Assembly: GCA_045047085.1 (NCBI GenBank)
Contig: JASFYT010000025.1
Location: 1-64,000 of the forward strand
Source of the DNA: GCA-2401155 sp045047085
GTDB taxonomy: Bacteria; Pseudomonadota; Alphaproteobacteria; Rhizobiales; Rhizobiaceae
Reading direction: 5' to 3'
DNA length: 64,000 nucleotides
In this document: in pieces, positions 24,365 through 32,523 of the stretch
Numbering within the stretch: position 1 is the stretch's first letter
How the letters are laid out: each line of letters begins with the position of its first letter
The notes under the pieces: model-generated
Database searches by the model: none
The model's input: only the letters and a program-made list of their open reading frames with translations
Told to the model about the DNA's origin: nothing
Program-made: the position numbers and the translations under genes

Positions 24365-25284
24365 TCATTTGTTGTGGAGAAGCGCTGATCGACATGCTGC
24401 CACGGCAGTTGGAAGATGGCAGTGAGGTTTTGCTGCCTGTTCCCGGTGGTGCGATTTATAATACAGCGATTGCACTTGGGCGGTTGGGTGAAAAATCGGG
24501 CTTTTTCTCCGGTCTTTCTACTGATTTGTTTGGCGAGAAACTGACTGAGGCTCTGGTGGCTTCTAATGTGGATTTCCAATATGCGGTGCGCAGCGATTTG
24601 CCAACCACACTAGCCTTTGTCAAACTGACAAACGGCCAGGCGCAATATACGTTTTATGATGAGAATACCGCTGGTCGTATGATCACTGAATCGGATATAC
24701 CGGATTTCGGCGATGAGGTGACGGCGCTTCATTTTGGTACGATAAGTCTAATTTCGGAACCTTGCGGTACAGCATTCGAAGTGCTGATGAAACGGGAGCA
24801 TAAAAACCGTGTTATGTCGTTTGATCCGAATATCCGGATCAGTTTTATCAGGGATGAGATGGTACACCGTGCCCGTATGATGCGTATGATTGCGATGAGT
24901 GATATAATCAAGGTTTCGGACGAGGATTTTGACTGGTTGGTGCCGAGTGGCTCGTTTGAACAGTCTGCGAAATCGTGGATTGAAAACGGTGCTTCAGTTG
25001 TTGTTTTTACCATGGGTGCCGAAGGATGTCGGATTGTTACGGCTCATCATGATATTACTGTTTCGGTGCAAAAAATGCAGGTGGTGGATACCGTCGGGGC
25101 AGGGGATTCCTTTGATGGAGGATTGCTTGCTGGATTGAATAAAGCCGGCGCTCTCAGCAAATCTTCACTGCGTGATCTTGATGAGAAAACCTTGCGTGTT
25201 GCCTTGCAAATGGCTACCAAAGTTGCCGGGATTTCTGTTACCCGCGCCGGAGCCAACTCGCCGTGGCTGGAAGAACTAAATTAG
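24361..25284 (+). CDS. PfkB-family carbohydrate kinase (fructokinase-like)
   Basis: Ribokinase-fold sugar kinase of 307 aa. It opens with CCGEALIDMLP and PVPGGAIYNTAIALGRLG (sugar-binding strand and glycine pair), and closes with the ATP/catalytic motif DTVGAGDSFDGGLLAGL, whose Asp is the catalytic base. It is translationally coupled to the preceding MDR gene by ATGA, which is odd because sugar phosphorylation has no evident link with acyl-CoA oxidation. It converges on a zinc-ribbon gene with a four-base overlap. Fructose is a guess from family resemblance. Confidence 0.87.
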   Translation: MIICCGEALIDMLPRQLEDGSEVLLPVPGGAIYNTAIALGRLGEKSGFFSGLSTDLFGEKLTEALVASNVDFQYAVRSDLPTTLAFVKLTNGQAQYTFYDENTAGRMITESDIPDFGDEVTALHFGTISLISEPCGTAFEVLMKREHKNRVMSFDPNIRISFIRDEMVHRARMMRMIAMSDIIKVSDEDFDWLVPSGSFEQSAKSWIENGASVVVFTMGAEGCRIVTAHHDITVSVQKMQVVDTVGAGDSFDGGLLAGLNKAGALSKSSLRDLDEKTLRVALQMATKVAGISVTRAGANSPWLEELN

Positions 25285-25538
25285 GCCTTTTTCCAACGCT
25301 CAAGTTTGGGTAGTCCGCGAGTAAAAATCCAGGCCATGAAGCCGGGCATGCCGTGTCCTTTTAGTGCGTTAACACAATGTGTCTGCATTTGTTCAACGGT
25401 GAAATCCGTATGGACGAAATTACCATCTTCAAAGCAAAGAGAACAATATTCCGTACTCTTGCTGCCATCGGAATTGGTGCCTCCACCCTTTGCATCCTTG
25501 TTCATCGGCATGCCGCAGCTTTGGCAATATTTGGTCAT
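25281..25538 (-). CDS. Small zinc-ribbon protein (PF12674-like)
   Basis: An 85-aa protein with YCQSCGMPM near the N-terminus and EYCSLCFEDG around residue 32, giving the paired CxxC knuckles of a putative zinc ribbon; these proteins typically start with this YCQSCGMP signature. No other domain is visible. It overlaps the kinase gene end by four bases and is divergent from the MerR gene. Function unknown. Confidence 0.8.
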   Translation of the reverse strand: MTKYCQSCGMPMNKDAKGGGTNSDGSKSTEYCSLCFEDGNFVHTDFTVEQMQTHCVNALKGHGMPGFMAWIFTRGLPKLERWKKA

Positions 25539-25665
25539 TTCTCTTCATCCCGTTTTGACTATAAATCGCAATACAAATATTCATAACAATGGACCATTGT
25601 CAATGGTTTTTTGGTCTGCTAAAGTTTGGAGATTAGGCGCTGGATGACTGCATAAGTGAGGATGG

Positions 25666-26031
25666 ATGAGAATAGGTGAACTGGCAAAACGCTCAAGTAT
25701 GAGCAGGGATACGATCCGTTTTTATGAGCGTAACGGGCTAATATTTTCGATACCCAACGATGGTGGAACAAACTCTTATCGAGAATATCTTGATGAGACT
25801 GTTGAGATTCTTGCCATGATAAAAGAGGCGCAGGATGCGGGGTTGTCGATTGCTGATCTTGTGCTGTTTATCAAACAAATGAGCGAGGCATCGGTTGAAA
25901 ACTTCAATGCTGAAGATTTTCTCCAAACCAAGATTGATGAAGTTGAGGAAAGGATACGTCGCTCGCGCCGTTTCCTAAAAACCCTTAAGGCGACCAAGAA
26001 TGCTTTATCACCACAACGTGGGAGTGAATAA
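25666..26031 (+). CDS. MerR-family transcriptional regulator
   Basis: A 121-aa regulator with an N-terminal MerR winged helix (RIGELAKRSSMSRDTIRFYERNGLI, residues 2-26), then a dimerisation helix of about 45 residues containing many charged residues. There is no metal-binding Cys in the C-terminal loop, so it is not a classic mercury/copper sensor. GAGGATGG precedes the ATG. It lies two bases before the BtrH-like gene, so it probably controls that gene as its own operon. Confidence 0.9.
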   Translation: MRIGELAKRSSMSRDTIRFYERNGLIFSIPNDGGTNSYREYLDETVEILAMIKEAQDAGLSIADLVLFIKQMSEASVENFNAEDFLQTKIDEVEERIRRSRRFLKTLKATKNALSPQRGSE

Positions 26032-26033
26032 TC

Positions 26034-27020
26034 ATGATTATCGAAAACTTTGAATCCTTTAGCGGTCAACACTGTGAAACGACTTCAACGGGAAGTCTGC
26101 TTAACCAATTGGGCTTTGAACTTTCAGAACCGATGCTTTTTGGCCTTGGGGAAGGGCTTGGGTTTATCTTCTGGAATATGAAGATGATGGATTTTCCGTT
26201 CATTGGAGGGCGCACCAAACCCGGTGCGATCACAGAGGCGCTGGCGCGAAATCTCAACCTTGGACTGACGATTAAGGAGACTGCTTCCATCAAGAAAGCT
26301 TGGCGGAATGTTGCCGATTATATTGATCAAGGTACTGCCGTGGGTCTTCAAGTTGATTGTTATCATCTGGAATATTTTGGCTCGAAAATTCACTTCGCCG
26401 GGCACTTTGTTGCGATGTATGGCTATGACGATGAATTCGCCTATCTCGTTGATACAGCGCAGCAGCATGGGGAGGTGAGAACATCGCTGAAAAGCCTGGA
26501 ACTTGCACGCTCCGAAAAAGGGCCGATGGCTGCGAAAAACCTTATGTATGTTTTGAGCAAGCAAAACGAGGAGTTTGATTTGGCTGAGGCAATCGTCTCG
26601 GCGATTTCCAATAATGCGAAGGGCTATCTCAATCCACCAATTAAAAATTTTGGTTACAAGGGCATTCACACGGCCGGCGTAGAAATCAAAAAATGGTTCA
26701 AGCGAAGCAATGATGTGAAAACGGAATTTCAAACTACCGCAATGCTAATGGAGCGGGCTGGAACTGGTGGGGCGCTGTTTCGCAATTTATATCGCGATTT
26801 TTTGAAGGAGAGCGCGGAGATTACAAGGTTGGAACCCATTCACAAGGCGTATATTGGATTTGTCGAATGCGCAAAGCTTTGGACCGAGGTGGCGGATATG
26901 CTTGATCGGGCAGGAGCAAGCGGCGATGTGATGCATATCAATCAGGCATCGGAGATATTGGTATATTTATCGAAACTGGAATGTGAAACCGTAAGCTTGC
27001 TAGAAGGGCTTGGGGATTAA
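26034..27020 (+). CDS. BtrH N-terminal/DUF4872-like protein
   Basis: A 328-aa protein. The N-terminal 150 residues match the BtrH-type papain-like fold: GQHCETTSTGSLLNQLGF carries the candidate Cys (residue 13), and IHFAGHFVAMYGYDDEFAYLVD the candidate His and Asp. The C-terminal half (about 170-328) is helical, resembling DUF4872. BtrH in butirosin synthesis acts as an acyl transferase, and related proteins occur in natural-product clusters. Here the gene stands with only a MerR regulator, so its substrate is unknown. The Cys-His-Asp arrangement argues for an active enzyme. Confidence 0.78.
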   Translation: MIIENFESFSGQHCETTSTGSLLNQLGFELSEPMLFGLGEGLGFIFWNMKMMDFPFIGGRTKPGAITEALARNLNLGLTIKETASIKKAWRNVADYIDQGTAVGLQVDCYHLEYFGSKIHFAGHFVAMYGYDDEFAYLVDTAQQHGEVRTSLKSLELARSEKGPMAAKNLMYVLSKQNEEFDLAEAIVSAISNNAKGYLNPPIKNFGYKGIHTAGVEIKKWFKRSNDVKTEFQTTAMLMERAGTGGALFRNLYRDFLKESAEITRLEPIHKAYIGFVECAKLWTEVADMLDRAGASGDVMHINQASEILVYLSKLECETVSLLEGLGD

Positions 27021-27082
27021 TAAAATCTACATAACTAGTTTTATGGTTGTTAATTAGATTTTCTCATGCTATTGGTTTCAAT

Positions 27083-27400
27083 ATGAAACAAGATCACGTT
27101 ACACGCACATTGGCAGAACTGGGTAACGAAACCCGGTTGGCGATTTTTCGGTTGCTGTTGAAATCAGGCAGGGATGGGATGACCATCGGTGAGATTGGTA
27201 AGCGGTTGGAAGTGCCGGCTTCTACCCTTGGGTTTCATCTGCGCGGTCTGGTAGAAGTTGGGCTTGTAACCCAGCAAAAGCAGGGGCGCAGTGTGTTTTG
27301 CTTTGCGGAACTTGAGATGTTGACCAGTGTTTTACACAGCCTTGAAGATGAGTGCTGTGCTGATCAGAATTCGAATGAATTATGTGGGAATGCTGCATAG
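27083..27400 (+). CDS. ArsR-family transcriptional regulator
   Basis: Winged-helix repressor of 105 aa starting MKQDHVTRTLAELGNETRLAIFRLLLKSG, with recognition helix VPASTLGFHLRGLVEVGLV. A CC pair (DECCADQ) near the C-terminus and a Cys in VFCFAEL could bind As(III) or another thiophilic ligand. The ATG at 27083 is preferred over a TTG at 27047. The next gene is an ArsP-like permease 56 bases downstream, so it likely senses and represses that export function. Confidence 0.85.
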   Translation: MKQDHVTRTLAELGNETRLAIFRLLLKSGRDGMTIGEIGKRLEVPASTLGFHLRGLVEVGLVTQQKQGRSVFCFAELEMLTSVLHSLEDECCADQNSNELCGNAA

Positions 27401-27456
27401 ACAGTTCCCCAATTTTGAGAAGAAATAACTATAAACCTAGGTAAGTGGAAATTAAA

Positions 27457-28587
27457 ATGAATATCATAGATAAAATTGCCGCTCCGACCACTTGCGGCAC
27501 ACCCGATCTGGAGCACCGGGATGGGCAGCCGCTTGAAAAAAGTGGGTTCTCCACCTTACAGGCATATTTTGCTAGGATTTGGCAACAACTTGGAGCGCCA
27601 ATCGTTCTATCTGGATTGGTATTTGGCGTGCTGCTTGTGCTTGTGCCTCCGCAAGCTGGTAGGAGTTTTGCCTTCACCGTTGAAGCATTGGTGGGTATAT
27701 TGCCGTTCATTTTGCTTTCTGTGGCTTTAGCGTCCTATCTTAAGGCCAGTGGTGCGGATCAAATTGTTGCCAAGGCATTTGAGGGCAGTCCTGTGAAGGC
27801 CATTGCCGTTGCTTCGATATTTGGTGCGCTTTCGCCGTTTTGTTCCTGCGGGGTTATTCCTTTGGTAGCAGGCTTGTTGGCGGCGGGCGTTCCAATTGCT
27901 CCGGTGCTGGCGTTTTGTATTGCTTCGCCGATTATGGATCCGGAAATGTTTGTTCTTACAGCCGCTGGTCTCGGTCTTGAATTCACAATGGTTAAGACCT
28001 TGGCTGCCGTTTGCATGGGCCTATTGACCGGCTATGTCACTTTGTTGATATCAAAAACCGGTGCGCTGGATAACGCGCTTAAGAATATTGCGAAACCATC
28101 TTGTGGCGCTTCCAGTTGCTCTCCCGACCTTAAAGAAACCAAACCAGTGTGGAAATTCTGGCGGGAAGGGGAGCGGCTGAAGACATTTTGGAGCGAGACG
28201 CTTTCTTCCGGTTGGTTCCTTGGGCGTTGGCTTGCCTTCGCCTTTTTGCTGGAAAGCTTGATGGTTGCATATTTGCCAGCCGCCAGCGTTGCCCAATGGC
28301 TTGGGGATGGTAATCCATATGCTATTCCTTTGGCGGTGGTTGTTGGTGTTCCTGCTTATCTCAATGGATATGCAGCCATTCCGCTGGTGCGCGGTCTGCT
28401 TGATCTGGGCATGTCGCCTGCGACCGGGCTATCCTTTATGTTGGCTGGCAGCGTTACCAGTATTCCAGCAGCGATTGCGGTCTGGACATTGGCAAAGCCA
28501 CGGTTATTTGCGCTTTATCTGGTCATGGCTGCTTCTGGTGCACTCCTATCGGGGTTGGTGTATGCGGCTGTTCTTGGGGTGCTTTAG
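27457..28587 (+). CDS. ArsP-like permease (DUF318/PF03773)
   Basis: Integral membrane permease of about 376 aa with eight or so hydrophobic segments. The paired Cys in SPFCSCGVIPLVAGLLAAGVP is characteristic of the ArsP/PF03773 group, which exports trivalent organoarsenicals; a second Cys cluster (KPSCGASSCSPD) lies in the central cytoplasmic loop and might bind the ligand. The ATG at 27457 is chosen; a GTG at 27445 is possible. It follows an ArsR-family gene. Whether the substrate is an organoarsenical or another metal(loid) is not shown. Confidence 0.82.
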   Translation: MNIIDKIAAPTTCGTPDLEHRDGQPLEKSGFSTLQAYFARIWQQLGAPIVLSGLVFGVLLVLVPPQAGRSFAFTVEALVGILPFILLSVALASYLKASGADQIVAKAFEGSPVKAIAVASIFGALSPFCSCGVIPLVAGLLAAGVPIAPVLAFCIASPIMDPEMFVLTAAGLGLEFTMVKTLAAVCMGLLTGYVTLLISKTGALDNALKNIAKPSCGASSCSPDLKETKPVWKFWREGERLKTFWSETLSSGWFLGRWLAFAFLLESLMVAYLPAASVAQWLGDGNPYAIPLAVVVGVPAYLNGYAAIPLVRGLLDLGMSPATGLSFMLAGSVTSIPAAIAVWTLAKPRLFALYLVMAASGALLSGLVYAAVLGVL

Positions 28588-28594
28588 CGTAAAA

Positions 28595-28646
28595 TTGACA
28601 TTTGTTTCATACCCATTTAGTTGTATATGGCAACTAAATGGGTATG
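28595..28646 (+). promoter_or_regulatory. Promoter with a perfect 16-bp-arm operator
   Basis: CATACCCATTTAGTTG (28608-28623) and CAACTAAATGGGTATG (28631-28646) are exact inverted repeats around a 7-base spacer. TTGACA at 28595-28600 just precedes it and probably serves as -35, so the palindrome covers the -10 region and ends four bases before the ATG of the MarR-GNAT gene. This is an autoregulatory operator for a dimeric winged helix, and also would fold into an RNA hairpin near the start codon. Confidence 0.75.
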
Positions 28647-28650
28647 ATTT

Positions 28651-29598
28651 ATGAACTCTTCTCAAGCGAAAACTATCTCGGCTATCCGTACAGCATCTCG
28701 CGAACTGGTGCGGGAATTGGGGTTTTTGAACCAAACACTTGCGGGTACGGAGATGTCTGCTTCCACCGTCCATGCGATTATCGAGATTGGGCTTGCCAGC
28801 GGAATTACAGCGAAGACATTGGGGCAGATACTGTTGTTGGAAAAATCCACGATTAGCCGTTTGGTAAAATCTCTGGTGAAGAATGGCCTGGTGCTTGAAA
28901 CGCCAGCAGATTTTGACGGTCGGATGAAGTTTTTAAATTTGAGCGTTGCTGGTCAATCTGCCATGGAAAGCATTGTTGAATTTGCCGAAAATCAGGTGGC
29001 GTCTGCAATCGCGCCTTTAAATGAAGAAAATTGCGATAAGATATTGGAAGGGCTGGAGATTTATGCGGCGGCTCTTGGTAAAGCAAGCTCGTCTGTTTTA
29101 ATGAAAGATGAGGTGGTCGTGCATGAAGGCTACACCCCCGGTCTCATCGGTAAAGTGGCGGCGATGCACGCGCTATATTATAGCAAACATTCAGGTTTTG
29201 GTGCGGATTTTGAGGCTTTGGTTGCTGGCGGGTTGGCAGAGTTTATTCCCCGGTTGGGAAGCCCCAAAAACGCAATCTGGTACGCGACCAAACGTGGAAC
29301 CATTGTCGGAAGCCTAACCATTGACGGCGAAGATCTTGACGATAATATTGCTCATCTTCGCTGGTTCATTGTTGACGATGGATTGCGTGGTGCAGGGCTT
29401 GGACGTCGCTTCATGCAGGCAGTTGTTGATTATTGTGATGAACAAAAATTTGACGAAATTCATCTTTGGACGTTTCAGGGGCTGGACGCTGCCCGTAAGC
29501 TATACGAAGTTTTTGATTTTGCATTGGTCGACGAGCAATCAGGAAGCCAATGGGGCAAGGAAGTTATCGAGCAGAAGTTTGTTCGTAGGTTCCCCTAA
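28651..29598 (+). CDS. MarR-type regulator fused to a GNAT acetyltransferase
   Basis: A 315-aa fusion. Residues 1 to about 145 are a MarR winged helix (STVHAIIEIGLASGITAKTLGQIL, then KSTISRLVKSLVKNGLV as recognition helix and wing). Residues about 155-315 are a GNAT acetyltransferase, with the acetyl-CoA loop GLRGAGLGRRFMQ and LYEVFDFALV. This fused architecture is known in bacteria, usually without a defined target. The operator at 28608-28646 argues that it controls itself. It overlaps the ogt gene end by four bases (convergent). Confidence 0.87.
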   Translation: MNSSQAKTISAIRTASRELVRELGFLNQTLAGTEMSASTVHAIIEIGLASGITAKTLGQILLLEKSTISRLVKSLVKNGLVLETPADFDGRMKFLNLSVAGQSAMESIVEFAENQVASAIAPLNEENCDKILEGLEIYAAALGKASSSVLMKDEVVVHEGYTPGLIGKVAAMHALYYSKHSGFGADFEALVAGGLAEFIPRLGSPKNAIWYATKRGTIVGSLTIDGEDLDDNIAHLRWFIVDDGLRGAGLGRRFMQAVVDYCDEQKFDEIHLWTFQGLDAARKLYEVFDFALVDEQSGSQWGKEVIEQKFVRRFP

Positions 29599-30101
29599 AT
29601 CAAACTCAATTGCGGGTCTTCACCCTGTTCGTGTTGCAGCAGGTATTGTTTGGTTTCAATGCCACCGCCGAAGCCGGTGAGAGAATTATTGGCACCGATT
29701 ACCCGGTGGCACGGAATGATGATCGGCAGATGATTTGCGCCATTGGCAGCACCCACTGCGCGGCTGGCTTTCGGCCTGTCGATGCGTCTCGCCAGTTCGC
29801 CGTATGATATGGTTTCGCCAAAAGGGATGTCGCAGAGGGCGGTCCAAACTTCTTCCTGAAAATCCGTACCGTTCAACACCATGGGGATATCAAAGTTTTC
29901 CAAATCTCCGGCGAAATATGCCGCGAGCTGGTTGGAGATCTCTTTGAATGGCGCTGAGTCTTCGTGCCAGTTTTTATGGGGTGTGATGGTCCCTTTGCCT
30001 GAGGGAAAACTGATATAATGCAAATGCTGCTCATCCCCTGCCACCAGAAGTTGACCGATTGGGCTTTCTAGATAGATATAGGCAAGTTCAGGAGTGTTCA
30101 T
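29595..30101 (-). CDS. ogt: Methylated-DNA-[protein]-cysteine S-methyltransferase
   Basis: Suicide DNA-repair protein of 168 aa, moving methyl groups from O6-methylguanine or O4-methylthymine onto its own Cys. The active site IIPCHRVIGANNSLTGFGGG is intact, with the DNA-binding helix RRIDRPKASRAVGAANGAN. The start at 30101 (MNTPELAYIY) follows GAGGAC by nine bases. It overlaps the end of the ada-like gene by 14 bases, giving a regulator-repair pair. Confidence 0.93.
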   Translation of the reverse strand: MNTPELAYIYLESPIGQLLVAGDEQHLHYISFPSGKGTITPHKNWHEDSAPFKEISNQLAAYFAGDLENFDIPMVLNGTDFQEEVWTALCDIPFGETISYGELARRIDRPKASRAVGAANGANHLPIIIPCHRVIGANNSLTGFGGGIETKQYLLQHEQGEDPQLSLI

Positions 30102-30672
30102 TTTGGGCGTCCTCTTTTGGCGCTTTGCGAATTTTGGATGGTGGACGGTTATATAGATCGCTGAAGGCTGCATTGAACCGGCGCAAGCTGCCAAAGCCTG
30201 AGCGGTAAGCTATTTCAGTGATTGAGAGTTCCGTATCATTCAACATGCGTTTGGCCCGTTGCAGGCGGAAGGTTTTAGCAGCCTGTGTCGGACTTGCGCC
30301 AATATGTTGCTTGAACAATCTGGATAAATGTCGCGCACCGACACCAACACGGTCTGATAGTTGTTCAACATTTCCTTTGTCCAGTGCGCCATGATCGATT
30401 AGTTTTAAGGCGCGTTCCACAGTGGTTTTTGTACCCTTCCACGCCGGGCAAAAAGGGGCTGTTTCCGGACGACAACGCAGGCATGGGCGAAAACCCGCAT
30501 GTTCTGCTGCTGGCGCGCTTTGATAATAGGTGACGTTCTTCGTCAGCGGTTGTTTGACCGGACAAACATTGCGGCAATAAATGCCGGTGGTCTTGACGGC
30601 TGTGAAAAACAGGCCGTCAAAATTGGGATCGCGCTTATGGCGGGCGGTTTCGCAGGTTTTGAAATCTAACAT
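30088..30672 (-). CDS. Ada-like methylation-responsive regulator (Ada N-terminal and AraC domains)
   Basis: A 194-aa protein with only the N-terminal part of Ada. Residues about 5-80 are the Ada zinc domain, with YCRNVCPVKQP and CLRCRPE supplying four Cys, one of which accepts methyl groups from phosphotriesters. Residues about 85-185 form an AraC-type double helix-turn-helix (LSRLFKQHIGASPTQAAKTFRLQRA, ITEIAYRSGFGSLRRFNAAF). The C-terminal methyltransferase of E. coli Ada is encoded separately next door (ogt), as in Bacillus AdaA/AdaB. It likely activates itself and ogt under alkylation stress. Confidence 0.9.
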   Translation of the reverse strand: MLDFKTCETARHKRDPNFDGLFFTAVKTTGIYCRNVCPVKQPLTKNVTYYQSAPAAEHAGFRPCLRCRPETAPFCPAWKGTKTTVERALKLIDHGALDKGNVEQLSDRVGVGARHLSRLFKQHIGASPTQAAKTFRLQRAKRMLNDTELSITEIAYRSGFGSLRRFNAAFSDLYNRPPSKIRKAPKEDAQNEHS

Positions 30673-30797
30673 GAAACTAACATAGGAAAGCATATCCGAA
30701 GGGTCGAGGGGTTTCGAAGTATGAAGTCCGATTTCGGCTAGTTTGACAAGGGTATATGCGATAGATATTTTTACTCATATCTGAAGGGTTTAACCTC

Positions 30798-31703
30798 ATG
30801 CAAATGACAATTCGTGAATGGGCGTTACTAATATTTTTGTCGATCATATGGGGTGGTGCATTCTTTTTCGTGGCTGTGGCAGTTCAAGTCGTGCCACCGC
30901 TGACGGTTGTTTTCTTGCGGGTAGGAGTTGCAGCATTCGCATTGTTTATCTATCTGCGTATCAAGGGAGAGAAGTTTCTGTTTCAGCGGCCTCTTTTACT
31001 GGCTTTTTTGATAATGGGAATTTTGAATAATATCATTCCTTTCAGCCTGCTTTTTTGGGCTCAAACGACCATATCCAGCGGTTTGGCCTCTATCCTGAAC
31101 GCCACAATGCCGATGTTTTCAATTGTTGTTGCACACTTCATGCTGGCGGATGAAAAAATGGCAACCAACAAATTTGTCGGGGTGATTTTAGGATTGTTCG
31201 GGGTGGTGACCCTTGTGGGAGGCGGTGCATTGCAGGGCGAAAATATCGCCATTTTTGGTATGATCGCCTGCTTGGGAGCCGCGTTATCCTATGCTTGCGC
31301 GGCGGCCTTTGGTCGGCGGTTTCGCACGATAAACGTCTCCAATTCTTACTTGGCATTTGGTCAGCTTACAGCGTCAACATTGATGATGATCCCGGTGATG
31401 TTGATTGTGGATCGGCCATGGGAACTGCCGATGCCGGGAGTAGATGTCATTCTGGCGATTGTCATGTTGGCCATTGTATCAACGGCACTGGCCTATGTGA
31501 TTTATTTCCAACTCTTGGCGAGTGCAGGGTCTGTTAATGTTGCTTTGGTGACATTGCTTGTTCCTGTTAGTGCTATTCTTCTCGGCACAATCTTCCTCAA
31601 TGAAATTCTGGAAACCCGTCATTATGTTGGATTGGCATTGATCCTTACCGGATTGATCGCCGTTGATGGCCGATTACTGCGTAAAGTTATCTTTCAAGGA
31701 TAA
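30798..31703 (+). CDS. EamA/DMT-family transporter
   Basis: Inner-membrane carrier of 301 aa with ten predicted helices as two EamA repeats (ALLIFLSIIWGGAFFFVAVA and LGAALSYACAAAFGRRF start each half). Family members export metabolites or amino acids. AAGGG lies upstream of the ATG at 30798. It is divergent from the ada-like gene and convergent with a GNAT gene two bases beyond. Substrate unknown. Confidence 0.9.
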   Translation: MQMTIREWALLIFLSIIWGGAFFFVAVAVQVVPPLTVVFLRVGVAAFALFIYLRIKGEKFLFQRPLLLAFLIMGILNNIIPFSLLFWAQTTISSGLASILNATMPMFSIVVAHFMLADEKMATNKFVGVILGLFGVVTLVGGGALQGENIAIFGMIACLGAALSYACAAAFGRRFRTINVSNSYLAFGQLTASTLMMIPVMLIVDRPWELPMPGVDVILAIVMLAIVSTALAYVIYFQLLASAGSVNVALVTLLVPVSAILLGTIFLNEILETRHYVGLALILTGLIAVDGRLLRKVIFQG

Positions 31704-31705
31704 CT

Positions 31706-32236
31706 TTATTCCGATTTTAATACTCGTTTTTCAAAGTAAAACCGATTGATACCACCTCCGATTGTTTTGTTGGATGCTTCCGTGGCGGTCTCTTCATGAA
31801 CAAGTACAAAACCGGCACTATGATATAATTGTAGTGCCGCTTTCTGTATTTCTGATGTGGAGAGTTCGAGCATTGATTTGCTCGATCTTGCACATTGAAC
31901 TTCTGCGTGACTGAGCAGTTTTTGTGCGATGCCTTGCCTTCTATGGGATGGGTCCACATACATCCGGCGCAATTCCATGGTGGTGTTTGAAACTGTTTCC
32001 AACCCGTACATACCGACGAGTTTTTGATCTTTCAAAGCTATCCAGAAACCGCCTTGTTTCTCGGTGAAATAACTCTCAATCCGACCAATTTCGTCCTCAA
32101 TTGAGTTTTGGATGTAATTTTCAAATGCCTGTTCTTTTCCCTCGGGTGCTAAACTTCTGTTTATCTCAGAAAAGAGGGAGATGACATCAGTTGCATAATT
32201 CGCGTGAAAAGGCTGGATGGAGAGGCTGGAACTCAT
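31706..32236 (-). CDS. GNAT-family N-acetyltransferase
   Basis: A 176-aa acetyltransferase with the acetyl-CoA motif MYVDPSHRRQGIAQKLLSHAE (R-R-Q-G-I-A) and a C-terminal LYHSAGFVLV strand. The LELSTSEIQKAALQLY segment is common in GNATs acting on small molecules or peptides. It is weakly preceded by CAGG; a 64-aa reading frame ends nine bases upstream on the same strand. Substrate unknown. Confidence 0.87.
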   Translation of the reverse strand: MSSSLSIQPFHANYATDVISLFSEINRSLAPEGKEQAFENYIQNSIEDEIGRIESYFTEKQGGFWIALKDQKLVGMYGLETVSNTTMELRRMYVDPSHRRQGIAQKLLSHAEVQCARSSKSMLELSTSEIQKAALQLYHSAGFVLVHEETATEASNKTIGGGINRFYFEKRVLKSE

Positions 32237-32245
32237 GCCTGAAAA

Positions 32246-32440
32246 TCAATAATCGCTGCAATGCCTGGAGACGCGGCCTTGCAATACCACGCGTCCAGTG
32301 AGGTCATGCCATGCGGTGGTTGCGCGGCAACTGAGTGATGTGGCGAGTGCTTCGTCCATACCATCTTCTACGTATTTGGGGGTACAGATGTTTTCAATGT
32401 TGAATTCCGGCCGCCAGTCATTGAGAATTGCTGCATGCAT
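32246..32440 (-). CDS. Hypothetical small protein
   Basis: A 64-aa reading frame on the same strand as, and nine bases upstream of, the GNAT gene. It begins MHAAILNDWRPEFNIENICTP and carries three Cys but no recognised domain or signal peptide. There is no convincing ribosome-binding site. Position in an otherwise empty 287-base gap is the main support, so it may be spurious. Confidence 0.35.
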   Translation of the reverse strand: MHAAILNDWRPEFNIENICTPKYVEDGMDEALATSLSCRATTAWHDLTGRVVLQGRVSRHCSDY

Positions 32441-32523
32441 AAATCTGTCCGTTATCTGATTGTTTTGAGCCTGCGAAATAGAATCAAAGTCTTGCGTTCA
32501 TCTCGTTGTTAAGTCGTTCTTTC

